Of a stretch of 64,000 bases of DNA, positions 1 to 11,256 are shown piece after piece. Numbering within the stretch: the first letter of the stretch is position 1; each line of letters starts with the position of its first letter. The position numbers were made by a program, and so were the translations under genes. Below the pieces are notes generated by a model. It was given only the letters and a program-made list of their open reading frames with translations. It had not been told where the DNA came from and did not search any database. Source of the DNA: Cinnamomum chago (lineage: Eukaryota; Streptophyta; Magnoliopsida; Laurales; Lauraceae); the NCBI GenBank assembly GCA_038049695.1, contig CP142452.1, positions 96,417,501 to 96,481,500 of the forward strand. The letters are read 5' to 3'.

Positions 1-603
1 TTAACTTAGATCTTGAGATATATGCAAAACTGTCCAAACCGTTAAAATCCATATTCTGTGATGCAGTGGGCAAAAAACGGGATTAAATACAGTCCCTTGT
101 TTTCAATTTTCTGGTTCCCGTGGGACCCAAAATCAAGATCTGAACCGTTAATTGTGTTAAGAAGGTCCATAACGGCTATGTCCCAAAATTTCAGCCGTTG
201 ATTCATCTTAGATCTTGAGATATTTTCAAAACCGTGAGGGACAGTGACAATAAAGGTAAGTAGTAATGTGGCCCTAATAAGTTTTTGCTTTGGGAATGTA
301 CCTTTTAGATTCCCTAATCAAGATCCAAACCGTTTGTCATCTTTAAAAACTCCAAAACGGCCACTTCACCAAATATCAGCCGTTAATTCATCTTAAATCT
401 CCGGAAATGTGCCAAAATGTCTTACTGTGCAAACTATTATTGAAATCAGTCCGTTTTTTCTCATTTTTGGGTTTATGTGGGGTCCACGATCAAGATCAAA
501 ACCGGTCATTAGTTCTGAATGGTCAAACACGGTAAGGTGACCAAATTACAACCGTTGATCCTTACTTTATCTTGAGATATTTGTATAAACATCAATTGGA
601 TCA
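1..603. repeat. Degenerate ~175-200 bp tandem repeat (satellite-like), cut by window edge
   Basis: At least three diverged units follow one another head to tail. The phrase CTTAGATCTTGAGATAT or a close variant recurs at about 5, 206, 392 and 567. A second shared block, ATCAAGATC followed by AACCG, recurs at about 131, 318 and 489. A third, AACGG...ACCGTTNATTCAT, closes each unit just before the next. Spacings of about 201, 186 and 174 bp are in the usual plant satellite range. The array may continue to the left of the window. It could instead be the subterminal repeats of a large DNA transposon. No coding potential was seen. Confidence 0.6.
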
Positions 604-950
604 TACATTCTACAACTTAAAAGAATCCTCCCTCCATCCAAACATGGAACTTTCATTGGGAATTCTACTTGAGGATTGTGGCTTTCTTTGGAGATGGAGA
701 GAATCCTCTAAATATAGGATTCTTCACCGTTTACCAAACGTGCCCTACATATCAAATTCTACCGGACAAGACAAAGATCTAAAAATAAATAACTAAAAAA
801 AAAAAAACCCATTACTGTGACATAATGCTTGTGACACGAGCGAAGTCAGCTGTCAGCCTCCGGAGTTTCTCCATGATTTGTAATTTTCGAAAAATACGGG
901 GGTGCTTTATTAAATTATTCAAAATATAACAAAACCCTTCCCCCTCTGCT
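604..950. other. Upstream region of the prohibitin gene, no gene seen
   Basis: No conserved reading frame is visible. The stretch lies between the repeat array and the telo-box-containing leader and probably holds the prohibitin promoter. No TATA box could be fixed with confidence. Confidence 0.3.
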
Positions 951-993
951 AAAACCCTAACCTCTCTGTTTTTGGTAAGAAAAACCCTAACCT
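951..993 (+). promoter_or_regulatory. Two telo-box motifs (AAACCCTAA) before the prohibitin leader
   Basis: AAACCCTAACC occurs twice within about 40 bp, next to pyrimidine-rich sequence. Telo-boxes are known in the promoters and 5' leaders of plant genes for translation, ribosome and mitochondrial functions. Their position just before the presumed leader exon fits a housekeeping mitochondrial gene. The assignment rests on motif and position only. Confidence 0.45.
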
Positions 994-1100
994 GTACCTC
1001 CTTAAAAAACACAAGCCAGAAAGCAAAACCTTCACTCTCTCTTCCTCTTTCAGACCCTATTCTTCTCACACCAGATTCATATTGCGGGATACTGCAATCG
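990..1100 (+). other. Putative 5' UTR exon of the prohibitin gene
   Basis: A CT-rich leader-like stretch ends at a plausible donor, ATCG|GTATGAT, at 1100/1101. The coding exon at 6490 is preceded by a pyrimidine-rich acceptor (TTTACAG, exon from 6478) only 12 bases before the ATG, which implies that a leader exon lies further upstream. Telo-boxes nearby support this location. The transcription start cannot be fixed from sequence, and another donor within 1.1-6.4 kb remains possible. Confidence 0.4.
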
Positions 1101-1821
1101 GTATGATCTTCAGTCGCTTCCCATTTCTTACCCAATTTCCAGCTTCCATAAGGTTCTTATCAGGAACTGTTTATCTTCTCCTTCTTCTGATTATCTGTTT
1201 TTTACTTTATGTTAAATGCGTGAGGACCCAGTTCACTTTGATGTGTTTTTTGGTTTCCAAGTTGCATCCCAATGCATAACAATCATCTATTCTTCCAATA
1301 CCAAACAGATTGAATCCACTTACAATTAAGGGTACATAAGAATCTACCCTTATTTGAAAGATGTCTCAATGCACACAGAAACTGAAACTGAAACTAAAAC
1401 GCATCCGCCCCCTTTTATCATTTGGGTTTGTAAGGGTGGAAAAAACTGATCTTGCTCTTTGCCCAATTTCTTGTGCTGCTTCAAACCTATCTGTAATGCT
1501 TGGATCAGCAAATAGTTTTCCATCTTGCAACAAGATGCATTGCTTCATTTTTTTTTTAATCAAATTTTATGCGGAGGAGGTTTATGCAACTAATAGGAGA
1601 AAATGGATTGAATATCATGAAGATGGGCATCTTTTTAGTCGGTTGAATGGCTTATGAAAACTCTGAAATGGTTGGAGGCATTTGAGCCTTACATCCAAGT
1701 GGAATATGAATGAATCACTATAAATTTGGATAAGAATGGCAAACACAATCGACAGATTGTTTATTTGAAATAATAATTATGAATGAAGGTCATATCCAGA
1801 TTTCTCCTTCCTGTGTGAGCA

Positions 1822-1822
1822 T

Positions 1823-1855
<33 letters not shown>

Positions 1856-1857
1856 TG
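1822..1857. repeat. (CT)n(TA)n microsatellite
   Basis: A CT run merges into a TA run immediately before MITE copy A. It is a simple-sequence tract. Confidence 0.9.
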
Positions 1858-1861
1858 GATG

Positions 1862-2003
1862 CTATGATATCTTGATACTTCAAAATAGGCAATCTTTCAC
1901 GAGCTAACGACTCCAATACTTCACTTTTTATATGTAAAATATGTGTCCTTGCCATATTCATGGCGTGGCCCTCCCATATCCATGCTATATCTGGGCATCA
2001 TAG
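1862..2003 (+). mobile_element. hAT-type MITE, copy A (family with CTATGATGC ends)
   Basis: A 142-bp element begins CTATGATA and ends GCATCATAG, forming short terminal inverted repeats. It is flanked by 8-bp near-identical duplications, ATTGGATG on the left and ATTGGAGG on the right, which is the hAT superfamily signature. The interior shares blocks such as CTTTTTATATGTAAAAT and TATCTGGGCATCATAG with copies at 47396 and 48598. It sits in the presumed prohibitin leader intron directly after a (CT)n(TA)n tract. Confidence 0.75.
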
Positions 2004-2479
2004 ATTGGAGGCACTAACTTTTGAGTTGATTTCTTGACCCTCGTCTCCAATGCATTAATGCTAAAAACCAAACATGCCAAGAGAAATTCATTGGGATCCC
2101 TTAATTTATTACTACTTTTACATACTCCTTTGTGAAAGCAACAACATATGCAAAATTTGAGATGGTTATTTCCTAGACGACAAATAAAGCAAGTGTGTGA
2201 TTTTATTGTAAACATTTAAGAGTGAAAAAGAGAATTCTAGTTTAGCCAAAGCATTTATTTTTCTGAGAATGAAATCATGACTGCCAGAGAAAATGTGCTT
2301 AATGATATCGAAATCAAGGGGTTCTTTAATTTAATTATTTTTTGTGAGGAGGCAAGTTTTTTTCCTGCTTGAAGAAGTGCATGAACTTAGGATAAGGTGT
2401 CAAATGATTTGTTTGGTTAGATCTGAAGATTGCTCTCAAGTCTCAAGTACACTGACCAACTGACTGCTATCCATGATCC

Positions 2480-2965
2480 TTTTTTTTTTTCCTTGATGGT
2501 AAGGGAAACTTTCATTAAAAAAAAGGAGATTACAAAAAGAAAGAAAAAACATAAAGAAATACCAAATGAGTAAAGGTACAAGAGCAATGTACCTACTCAC
2601 AACAAACTACAAAATAACACCCACCCAAGGAACAATTCTCTCAACCCCCTATTTGGCAAAAGCATCGGCCATAGAGGTGATTGGTGGCCGTTCTAAACTC
2701 ATGATGGAATAAAATGTTAATATTGGTGGAAAGAACCCAGATTTCATTAAAGAGGAATTGAAACTTCCAAGAGTTAACCTTCTGATTAGTCATCTAGGCA
2801 ATTGTGTTAGAAGAATCACTCCATAATAAGGACACCATTAAAATTTCTCGTGAAACATCGAAGAGCTTTCAAAATTGCCAGCACCTCCGCTTCATTAGAA
2901 TGACAAATGCCCACATGCTTAGAGAACATAAATAAAACCTCACCCTTACTATTCCATGATACTTG
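2480..2965 (-). mobile_element. LINE fragment, 3' end with RNase H-like region and poly(A)
   Basis: Read on the - strand, a conceptual translation across broken frames gives a stretch containing CHSNEAEVLAILKALRCF, typical of the RNase H-like domain (RVT_3) at the C-terminus of plant L1-type LINEs. It is followed by a 3' tail with AATGAAAG and a poly(A) run (plus-strand T run 2480-2490). The fragment is non-functional. It is probably the same insertion as the reverse-transcriptase piece at 4612-5110, separated from it by about 1.6 kb of unassigned sequence. Confidence 0.65.
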
Positions 2966-4196
2966 AATACTTTGGTAGCCTACTTAAGCTATTTTAGATT
3001 GGTATCTATGCCTAGCGGGGTCGGACCCAAGTGCATCCATGTGGGGGCGGTTGCACCTGTTGGATCTCAGTCCGCTCGCTCATAATGAAAATTCTGGCCC
3101 AGCTTTGAAAAATCACATAAAAATCTTGTGTCCACCCCCAATACCCATATGAAAATCCTGGGTTTTGTTCCCAAAACCCTTATTTGGATCTGCACCCCTC
3201 AATCGAAAATCCCGGGTCCGCACTGATGCCTAGAGTGTTATATATAATAAGGATACAATTTCTATTGGTGAAAAACAGCAAGGATACGAATTTAGCCCCA
3301 TCATACATCTTCTAAAGATATTCAATTTCAACCTGTCTTTTAAAGTATTGCTTTCATAATTTGTTATATATCACATTCTATAATGACAAATGGTCCTATT
3401 GCTGCCATCAGTACCATACTGGCAACTGTGAACCTTTGCTTGGTCTGCCCATATCATACACTCTCCACAACCATTTTCTTGATAGGGCCAATTTCATTTG
3501 ATGTGATTGGCCCTAATGCCAGTGGAAGCAACAGAGGCAGTTCTATTTTACCCTGACCGGCTCGGCCTTTCCGATCCTGAAACATTCACAAGTTGACGAC
3601 AACATTGATGAAGACGCAAAACTCACTGAGAGTTTATTTAGCATCATGAGAGCTCTAAGAAGGCCCGCAAGGGCTGGATTAAAACATGAATGATTCAGAT
3701 TGAAGACAGGCCCAGAGCAATCCCTAGGATCAAGTTAAGACATTATTTAAACGACTGACTGAATTCTAATAAACTGTAGGGGGTTTCTCTAAATCACAGA
3801 AAATTCTGTAATTAGAAAATACAGCAACTTGCTGTAACTTTGGGCCTGAATAAGTGGGCCAGCCTGAGCCCAAACGCATTGGGGACCTTTAACCCCTGGG
3901 TCTCCTAATGGTTCTCATTAAAATGTTGGGGCCCTCATCACCCAATAGTGGGCCTTGTGGGACCCACAGCAGAAAATGTGCGAGGTGTCCAGGATGTCGG
4001 ACAACTTTCGATTTTTTTTCTTTTTTTTATTTTAAGCAAGTTAATGAAGATTAGTATTCTTGTTAGACGTACTAGGAAATGATAGATGTACTAGGAGTCT
4101 TATGAAGTTTGTTTGGGTTTTCTGGAGGTTTTGATAGCATATATAAGCAATGTAAGGGTCTACTGGTGTATACAGCATATACAGACTTCAGCAATA

Positions 4197-4233
<37 letters not shown>

Positions 4234-4611
4234 CCCCTAGGTTGTGTGAGGCTCTTGGGGATTGAAAAGGCATCCCTATGGTCAGTTCTGTGGTTGATTT
4301 TGGTTCCTTATTAATTTTAAAGTTTCTGGATTTTTTTACAAATCCCTGCATCTTTCTGGATTTTCTGGTTTTATCAATTTTGGGCGATTGACTGTACTAT
4401 CTTTTGGATCGGGACTGCATTACAAGTTTATCCTCATTATTCTTTCTTAATTTAGGAGGAGTTTTATTGCATGGAAGATTTGGATTTTAACATTGGGTTA
4501 ACATGCATAACTCTTTTAGAAAAATTGTGTTCCTTAAAGGGAATGTAGGAAGTGGGCCCTGTTGTTAGCGGCTCAGGGATAGCTGGACTTCCCAGTTCGT
4601 TATTAAGCTCA
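2966..4611. other. Unassigned sequence between two LINE pieces
   Basis: No gene was recognised. A 16-bp block, CTCTCCACAACCATTT, occurs at 3461-3476 and again at 4679-4694. It could be a target duplication around an insertion or a chance match. A (CT)n tract lies at 4199-4231. The stretch around 3520-4000 is relatively GC-rich, with repeated GGGCC words, as often seen in old plant transposon DNA. Confidence 0.3.
4199..4231. repeat. (CT)n microsatellite
   Basis: An almost perfect CT dinucleotide run of about 33 bp. Confidence 0.95.
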
Positions 4612-5110
4612 AGCTGTCCTTAGCCTATCTAATTTATATTTATTGAGCAAAATATTCCTCCACAACCACCCTCCCCCGCTCTCCACAACCATTTCCCCAA
4701 CAAAGCAAGATTAACCTTACCAATGGAACGAACATCCTGATCACCTTGAGAAACAGGCTTACAAACGAAGTCCCACCTCACCAAATGATATTTCCTTCTC
4801 TATTGTGTCATTCCAAAGAAAGTCATGCTTCTCAATCCCGTGCACCACACTTCTAGGGCATCTGAAACGGGAAGTTACGGGATAAAAAATAAATAGGAAG
4901 ACTTACCAAAATAGGCTTGATGAGAGTAAGACGATCCTCCAAAGATAAATATCTACTCTGCCAAGAGCTTAATCTTTGCTCTATGCGCTCCACCACTGGA
5001 TCCCATAAGGATTTCTTTGGCATACCCAAACACAAAGGTAGCCGCAAGGTTGGAGTTTGGCAGCTTAATTGGGTTATATGCTTTCTCTTGTGATGTGGCA
5101 ATCATTGGCG
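4612..5110 (-). mobile_element. LINE fragment, C-terminal part of reverse transcriptase ORF2
   Basis: On the - strand the translation includes KKSLWDPVVERIEQRLSSW, then SLEDRLTLIKPILVSLPIYF, then in a neighbouring frame [15 protein letters not shown] and [12 protein letters not shown]. This order is the standard C-terminal segment of plant L1-type LINE ORF2, after the catalytic reverse-transcriptase motifs. Several frame changes and stops show that it is dead. It lies in the presumed leader intron of the prohibitin gene. Confidence 0.85.
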
Positions 5111-5960
5111 TGGAATAGTCTCCACCATGTAATCTGGATATCCTATCCACATGAGTATGTGAGACCATTGAACTTTGTTTGAGACGTGATCATGCTTAGG
5201 CTTGGGTTTAACCCTCTAGACCTGAAGGCTGTGGAAGGATTTTTTTGGACCTGGTGCAATGTGTTTGTTGATACATCCATGATACCACAGGACATCAAAT
5301 GCCTGTTGACAATTGGGTGCATGCAGTTGGATATGAAGAGGATTGGAAATAATTCGACATGGGACCCAATTTACCTGGGAAACTCAATTGCAACAAAATT
5401 TGTTTGCGAGAAGAGAAGCATACAAGCAAGACATAGGGGCGGAATCAACTAGAAATGCTTCTGCCGCAAAGGAATGTTATAGAAAGCAAGGTTCTACAAC
5501 CTTGTGAGAACAGTACATATATGATTGCAAAAACAAAAAGAGAATAACATTGTATATGTATATCCAATAGTGGGAGTTCTTTAACTCAGTTTTTTTTTCT
5601 TTTTAAAAAAGTCCATTGGATAACATCTACATGTCCAATCCAACACCATGCCAAGTGGTTTTTGGGGACTCTCAGAGATTATTTTATTTGTTTCTTTCTA
5701 TCTCGCACAGGACAACTACAGGAATAACCGATCATTGAATTTTAAACTTTGTGCTTTAGTTCTGATTAACCATAAACTCATGCCCACCATTTTATTCATT
5801 AATGAGGATTGCTTATTTCTAGTTCTTGTTTTAAATATCATTTTTATCATATGAACTTTGAACTGTTTGAAACAGCAAGCATAGCCTTTTATTTGTAACT
5901 TTAATTTCCTTTTTTTGTTCATTTATCGCCTAAGAAGACATGTTGATACACCTGTTTTGC
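5111..5960. other. Intron sequence, nothing recognised
   Basis: Short open frames occur here, but none resembles a known protein. It is interpreted as leader-intron sequence. Confidence 0.3.
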
Positions 5961-6098
5961 TAGGGTCCCTTTCTTGTTCTTAGGTTTTTTTTGTTTTCCT
6001 CTTAGCTTGTCGGTATATATCTCCTGTACTGCTTGCTTTAGTTAATGAAAGTAACCATTCCAAAAAAAAAAAAAAAAAAGAAAAAGAAAAAAGAAAAG
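5961..6098 (+). mobile_element. LINE 3' tail
   Basis: T/G-rich sequence ends in TTAGTTAATGAAAGTAACC followed by a long A-rich tail. The word TTAATGAAA before poly(A) is shared with the 3' tails at 33321-33421, 31370-31508 and, inverted, 2480 and 28899. Only the 5'-truncated tail is present. Confidence 0.45.
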
Positions 6099-6116
6099 GT
6101 ACTGGTTACTATCTTG

Positions 6117-6452
6117 ACATATATATATATATATATGGAGAATATTCATGTGCATCCATCCCTCACCATAGGGTGAGGGACACTTCCATAATTGGTAATT
6201 TTCATGTGCAAAAAGAGGAAAAGTACTATTTTGTCATATGCATAAAAGGAATATGCATATGCAGAAAGGGAAAGTTCCCTTACCCTACGGTGAAGGATGG
6301 ATGCACATGAATGTCCCCCTATATATATGTATGTATATTTATATATACATATATACGTACATATATATATACATATACATATACATATACATACATACAT
6401 ATGCATATATATATATATGTATGTATGTATTATATATGTATGTATTGCTTCA
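6117..6452. mobile_element. Inverted-repeat MITE embedded in a (TA)n tract (element 6137-6319)
   Basis: The 183-bp element carries long terminal inverted repeats: the left arm contains ATTCATGTGCATCCATCC and CACCATAGGGT, and the right arm is their complement (ACCCTACGGTGAAGGATGG, ATGCACATGAAT). Arm length is about 43 bp. (AT)n lies directly on the left (6117-6136) and a TA/TATG-rich tract on the right (6320-6452). Insertion at a TA within a TA microsatellite would produce this layout. It lies at the 3' end of the prohibitin leader intron. Confidence 0.7.
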
Positions 6453-6489
6453 TCTATCTTGACATTTGGCTTTACAGCTTTAAGTGGAA

Positions 6490-9400
6490 ATGGATTTCAA
6501 AAATGTCCGAGGGATGCGAGGTGGTGGTGCAGCCTCTGGTTTGGCAAAGGTGGCTGTTCTTGGTGGGCTAGGTCTATATACAGCTTTAAATAGTTTCTAC
6601 AATGTTGAGGGTGGTCACCGAGCTATCGTCTTCAACCGTTTAGTTGGTATTAAAGATGAGGTTCTTTTTTCTCCCCTCACCTATTTGTTTCATATTCACA
6701 TTTTGGTAGGCAAGCATGAAGTTAGAACCTCTGATTCAGAGTTCCCCACTTCATGCCATCACTACTAGGCAAAGGCTTTTGGTAGAATTTTATGCTATCT
6801 ATTAGAAATATGTACTCCGGATTTGACAGTATGTATTAATTGGTTCTATAAAACAATATATTATATAGTTCTTGGTTGTATACTTATTTTTTCTTATATT
6901 GTTGGAACATTACATAATTTAATGTCGTATTCTGTTAGACAAAACATTTCTTTCGAACAGGGTGGAAAACAAGACTTTCAGTATTATAAATATGTCATTG
7001 AAATTTATGTACAATTATTATTAAAAAAAAAAAAAGAACAGAAGGAAATGCAGATGCATTGCAGCAAAATCTAGAAAGTATGAAGTGGCTATTTATCCAA
7101 TTTCTGACAACTGAAATCATACTGCATCTGCTATATTATTATTTTTGAATTTATTTTTATTGTTTTACTCTCTGTGCATGCAAACATCTTTATAGTTTAA
7201 TCTGAGACTTTGGCGTTTACTTGGTGTATCTGTCTCCTAACTTTTCTCTCTGCCCTTTATTTCAGTAATACTAAATTTCATTAAAACGAGAAAAGGTAAT
7301 CCAACAAAAAAGATAATCAGTATAAGAGCTGAATATTAACTCACTACAATGATAAAGTCAGAACAGATGTAGAAAAGGGTACAATGGAGCAGATTATTAC
7401 CACATAGGACAAATAGTACACCATTTTTACTAACCTTGTTTAGTTAAAAATGTCTGCAAAGTCATTTGCTTGTCTTGGTGTATGGAAAAATTCAGCCTCC
7501 AAAGATTAGTCCTTTTTCTCATTCATGATAAAATGCAGCTTCAAACTTGTTTGACCTGTACTATTGACCCAAATGATGGCATTAGAGTAGTCACTCTCCA
7601 TATACCTTCGTATCTGGTCAACTTCATACTGTTCACTCTTATTGTCTGACATGGTTCATTTGCAGGTTTATCCTGAAGGAACTCATTTGATGATTCCTTG
7701 GTTTGAAAGGCCAGTTATCTATGATGTCCGTGCACGTCCCCATCTCGTGGAGAGTACTTCTGGAAGTCGTGATCTTCAAATGGTAGGTCTCTGAGTGCTA
7801 TTTTACTCTCTTATGAGGAAAATTGATGCTTCATATTTGCTCTTCCACATGTCTAACTAATTTCTTGGTCATATTTATTTATGTCACAGCATGTTTTGAT
7901 CCGCTGAAACCTTATAGGAAGATGTCAAGCTCTTGATTTGGATTACAAAATATCTTTCCTCTCAAGTCCATGGAAATCATGGTTTTTCTTGATTGATTTG
8001 CCAGTTATAAGAAACATTTCCTTGTCAAAAGAACCATTTCCTAGATAGGTCTGGCATCGTATGCAATGGAAATATGGGGTTTCTAATGGGAACTTTATAT
8101 GGGTTTCATGAGTTCTTTGAGGGAAAGGCTTAGATTTTAGAAAGAAAATAGATGAATATAAAAGTAAGCTTTGAAAACTTTCTAGACTCTAGAATTTTGT
8201 TTTTCCTCTTTTGCCTTTTGATGTGTCCAGACACTGGTGATTGTGGAAGCTCAGATTTCTCAGTGCTGTTTTATTTTTCTAAATTTTCGATTATGATAGG
8301 AGGAATCCGACATTTTGAGAAGAATTTTAGTACCAATGGTCTTTTCTTTATTTGAGCCCGCCCCAATCAAGCGTTGACAGAAAACCAATTTCTGTAGGTA
8401 TCTTCCCCTTGGAAAGCCAAATTATACGTGCAACAGATCACAACATTGTGCATGGCTTGTACACACGTGTTTTCCAAAATTAATATATGCTTGTAAGCTA
8501 TTAACATCCACATCTTAATTAAAAGCTCTTACAACTCAAAAACATTAATATCATCCAATGTATAATGGCTTAAGCCCAAATTAAAATCTCTGAAATGCAC
8601 ACTATCTAAGGTTCACAAGGTTTTACATTATAAGTTTATTTGAACAATCACTATTCTATTAGTACATGCTTGTATGCCATTAACATCCACAGCTTATTTA
8701 AAACCTAACCCAAATAAAAAATGTTAACATCATCCAATGTATAACAGCTAAACCCAGGTTGAAATCTACGAAACATAAGCAGAAGGTTTTTACATTTTAT
8801 GATAATACCTAGAACTGGTTTCTTATTTCCAAAGAAAAGGATATTATTTTTATGTCCTTTTGAACAATCAGATATTATAAGTTTTTGGTATATTGTGTAT
8901 ATGCTAATGATTTTTTTTTTTTTTGGTCCCCTTTCTTGAGTGATGGTTTCTCATGTCATAATTTTTTGGTGCGAACTTGCTTAATTGCACGTATCCATGT
9001 CAACATGTGGTTGTTGCATTCTAGTGGTTCCTGTCTCTTAACTGAAATGGCTTTTGATTTCATGGGGGATTGCTTGTCCAACCAAATGTATTTTGAACAG
9101 GTTAAGATAGGGCTTCGAGTTCTTACGCGTCCTGTGCCAGATCAGTTACCTACTATCTACCGAACTCTTGGAGTGAACTACAATGAGAGAGTCCTGCCTT
9201 CGATCATTCACGAGACTCTGAAAGCTGTGGTAGCACAGTACAATGCCAGCCAGCTAATCACTCAAAGAGAGGTAGAAATCATCCACCTTTTAAAAAATCA
9301 AACTATAGTCAAAATTGCATCCGTAGACTACATCAGATAAAAGAATTATAGCATCATTTCTAGGATCTTACCCTAGGAACCGAGAGAAGAAACAAACACT

Positions 9401-11256
9401 GTTGATGGGATGGAGCTCTTATCGCAAGAGCCGGCCCACTTCAAGCTCGAGATGTTCCACCCTGTGGGTCCCTCCTGAATCCTGATGCAGAGATTTTCAT
9501 GCGGACTAGGGTGGTAAAAAATGGTCTCAATCAAACCATCCTAATTCTTGATTGAAGGGCCTAAACTTTCGCAAGTTCTAACCTTTTTAGAAAGTGCTTT
9601 AGGCCATGCCCCATGGGTGGGTGGGGGCTGATCCAATTTGGGTGCCTGAGGTCATACCCCTCCCTCTTAAGATTAAAAGAAGTCCGGCTGGTCTTCTCAG
9701 ATAATTTGTGACATTGATATGAAATTGTGGTACAATTATCAGGAAATCTGAAATTCACAAGTTGCTGGGTTATGGGGATGGGGACGTGGTTCATTTTATG
9801 GATCCTTGACATGATGGGCTTTCATGGATAGGAATGCCTTATAATTTTTGCTGATTGAAAAATTACCTTCAATCAATTGTCTGCAAGTATGCTACAATAG
9901 TAGTCCCTATTCAACAGAAGTAAGCAAAATGTCAAACATTCCAAAACTGAGAGATTTTGGGCCTGCAATCCTCAGTTGGGCCCATCAGAATATTAGATCA
10001 ACCATGTGATTGCAGAAGGTGGTCATTGTTGGCAGGTGACAAGGAGCCTGTTTCACAGTTGAAAGTTGCAGGTTTGACTCATGTACCACTTGAGAGAAAA
10101 AAAAAAAAGTGATCATAGAAATAAGTATGTCCCACAAGGGACTTAATAGTTACATCTTACAAAAAACTGTGAGACATACCTTTCTGCTGTAGATTTTTTT
10201 TTGCTGTCATTACCGGGCCATCCCTTGAGTATGGAGTGGCCCCACCACTTGGAAGCATGCGAGGGTTGGGTTTGTTTTACCTCCAGACCTGCTGGACTCT
10301 AGTTAAACCTTGATTTTTATATGTATTTGTAGACTAATTTGTAAGTATACATTCTTAAGTTTATTTGAATGGTATGAGGGAGAGTTTTTTGACTGAACAT
10401 GAACCTTCAAGCGAGCTCAAGCCCTATATTTCTCATCGAGCGGACTATGACCTAGGGTCTAGGGGTCCATGTTGGACCTGAACTAGTGCCTAAGTAGTTT
10501 TGGCCAGAATCCAGCCTGTTTAAATCCCTAGGTGTACTAAGTCATATCACGATAATCACCTAAAATGGTGTTTCCCAATAACATTGCTATATTTGATAAA
10601 AATACCATCAAATTGAAAATATCTCAAGAAAATGGAAATAAATTAGGAAAATTTATAAAGATGTTTTAACAGTATTTTATATTTCTTTATATGTTTATTA
10701 TTATTTTTCTTTTCTTTCCCTACAGGCTGTTAGTAGGGAAATACGAAAAATATTAACGAGCAGGGCAGAAAATTTCAACATTGCACTGGACGATGTATCT
10801 ATCACGAGCTTAACTTTTGGGAGGGAGTTTACTGCTGCAATTGAAGCTAAGCAAGTTGCTGCACAAGAAGCTGAACGAGCCAAGTTCGTGGTAGAAAAAG
10901 CGGAGCAAGACAAGAGAAGTGCTATTATCAGAGCACAGGTGAGCAACTGTGATCCTTGGCTCTCTTGTATATTCATTGCTTATTTTGCTTATTGTGAAAC
11001 TTCTTGACTGCCTGTGGGAATTCATATTTATCCTTTTGTCATTGGTTACCAGGGTGAGGCCAAAAGTGCACAACTTATCGGCCAGGCCGTCTCAAACAAT
11101 CCAGCATTTATCACATTAAGAAAAATTGAAGCTGCAAGGGAAATAGCACATACACTTTCAAATGCAGCTAATCGAGTGTTCTTGAATTCGGATGAGCTGT
11201 TGCTGAACCTTCAGGAGATGGATTTGGATGGCAAGAGCAACACTGCAAAGAAATGA
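6490..11256 (+). CDS. PHB6: Prohibitin, type-II (PHB2/PHB6-like), five coding exons
   Basis: Prohibitins of this class form ring complexes with type-I prohibitins in the mitochondrial inner membrane, where they act as scaffolds and chaperones for respiratory and protease complexes. Exons: 6490-6660, 7666-7782, 9101-9271, 10726-10938, 11053-11256. All introns are GT-AG and the joins keep frame, giving 291 residues (family about 280-290). A hydrophobic anchor lies at about residues 17-35. The SPFH/Band-7 domain follows ([17 protein letters not shown], then [15 protein letters not shown], then [19 protein letters not shown]), and a coiled coil lies at about 185-225 ([15 protein letters not shown]). 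The N-terminus (MDFKNV) is closer to Arabidopsis PHB6 as I recall it than to PHB1/2. The start was chosen at 6490 because it follows an acceptor and matches family N-termini. The donor after exon one (GAG|GTTCTT) is weak, but its position is family-conserved. The gene looks intact. Confidence 0.95.
7262..7310 (-). mobile_element. Possible LINE 3' tail remnant in prohibitin intron
   Basis: On the - strand the sequence CGTTTTAATGAAATTTAGTA resembles the AATGAAA-type 3' tails seen elsewhere in the window. It is short and lacks a clean poly(A). It lies between coding exons one and two. Confidence 0.25.
8484..8880. repeat. Direct duplication (~180 bp unit) in prohibitin intron
   Basis: The block GCTTGTA.GC.ATTAACATCCAC...CATCCAATGTATAA begins near 8484 and again near 8662. 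Both units end with a TTTGAACAATCA phrase (8640 and 8858). The second unit carries extra sequence. It is an old tandem duplication within the intron between coding exons two and three. Confidence 0.6.

Noticed and set aside
6297-6593. Frames rich in Tyr/Ile (YIYIYTY...)
   Set aside because: They translate the (TA)n microsatellite and are not proteins.
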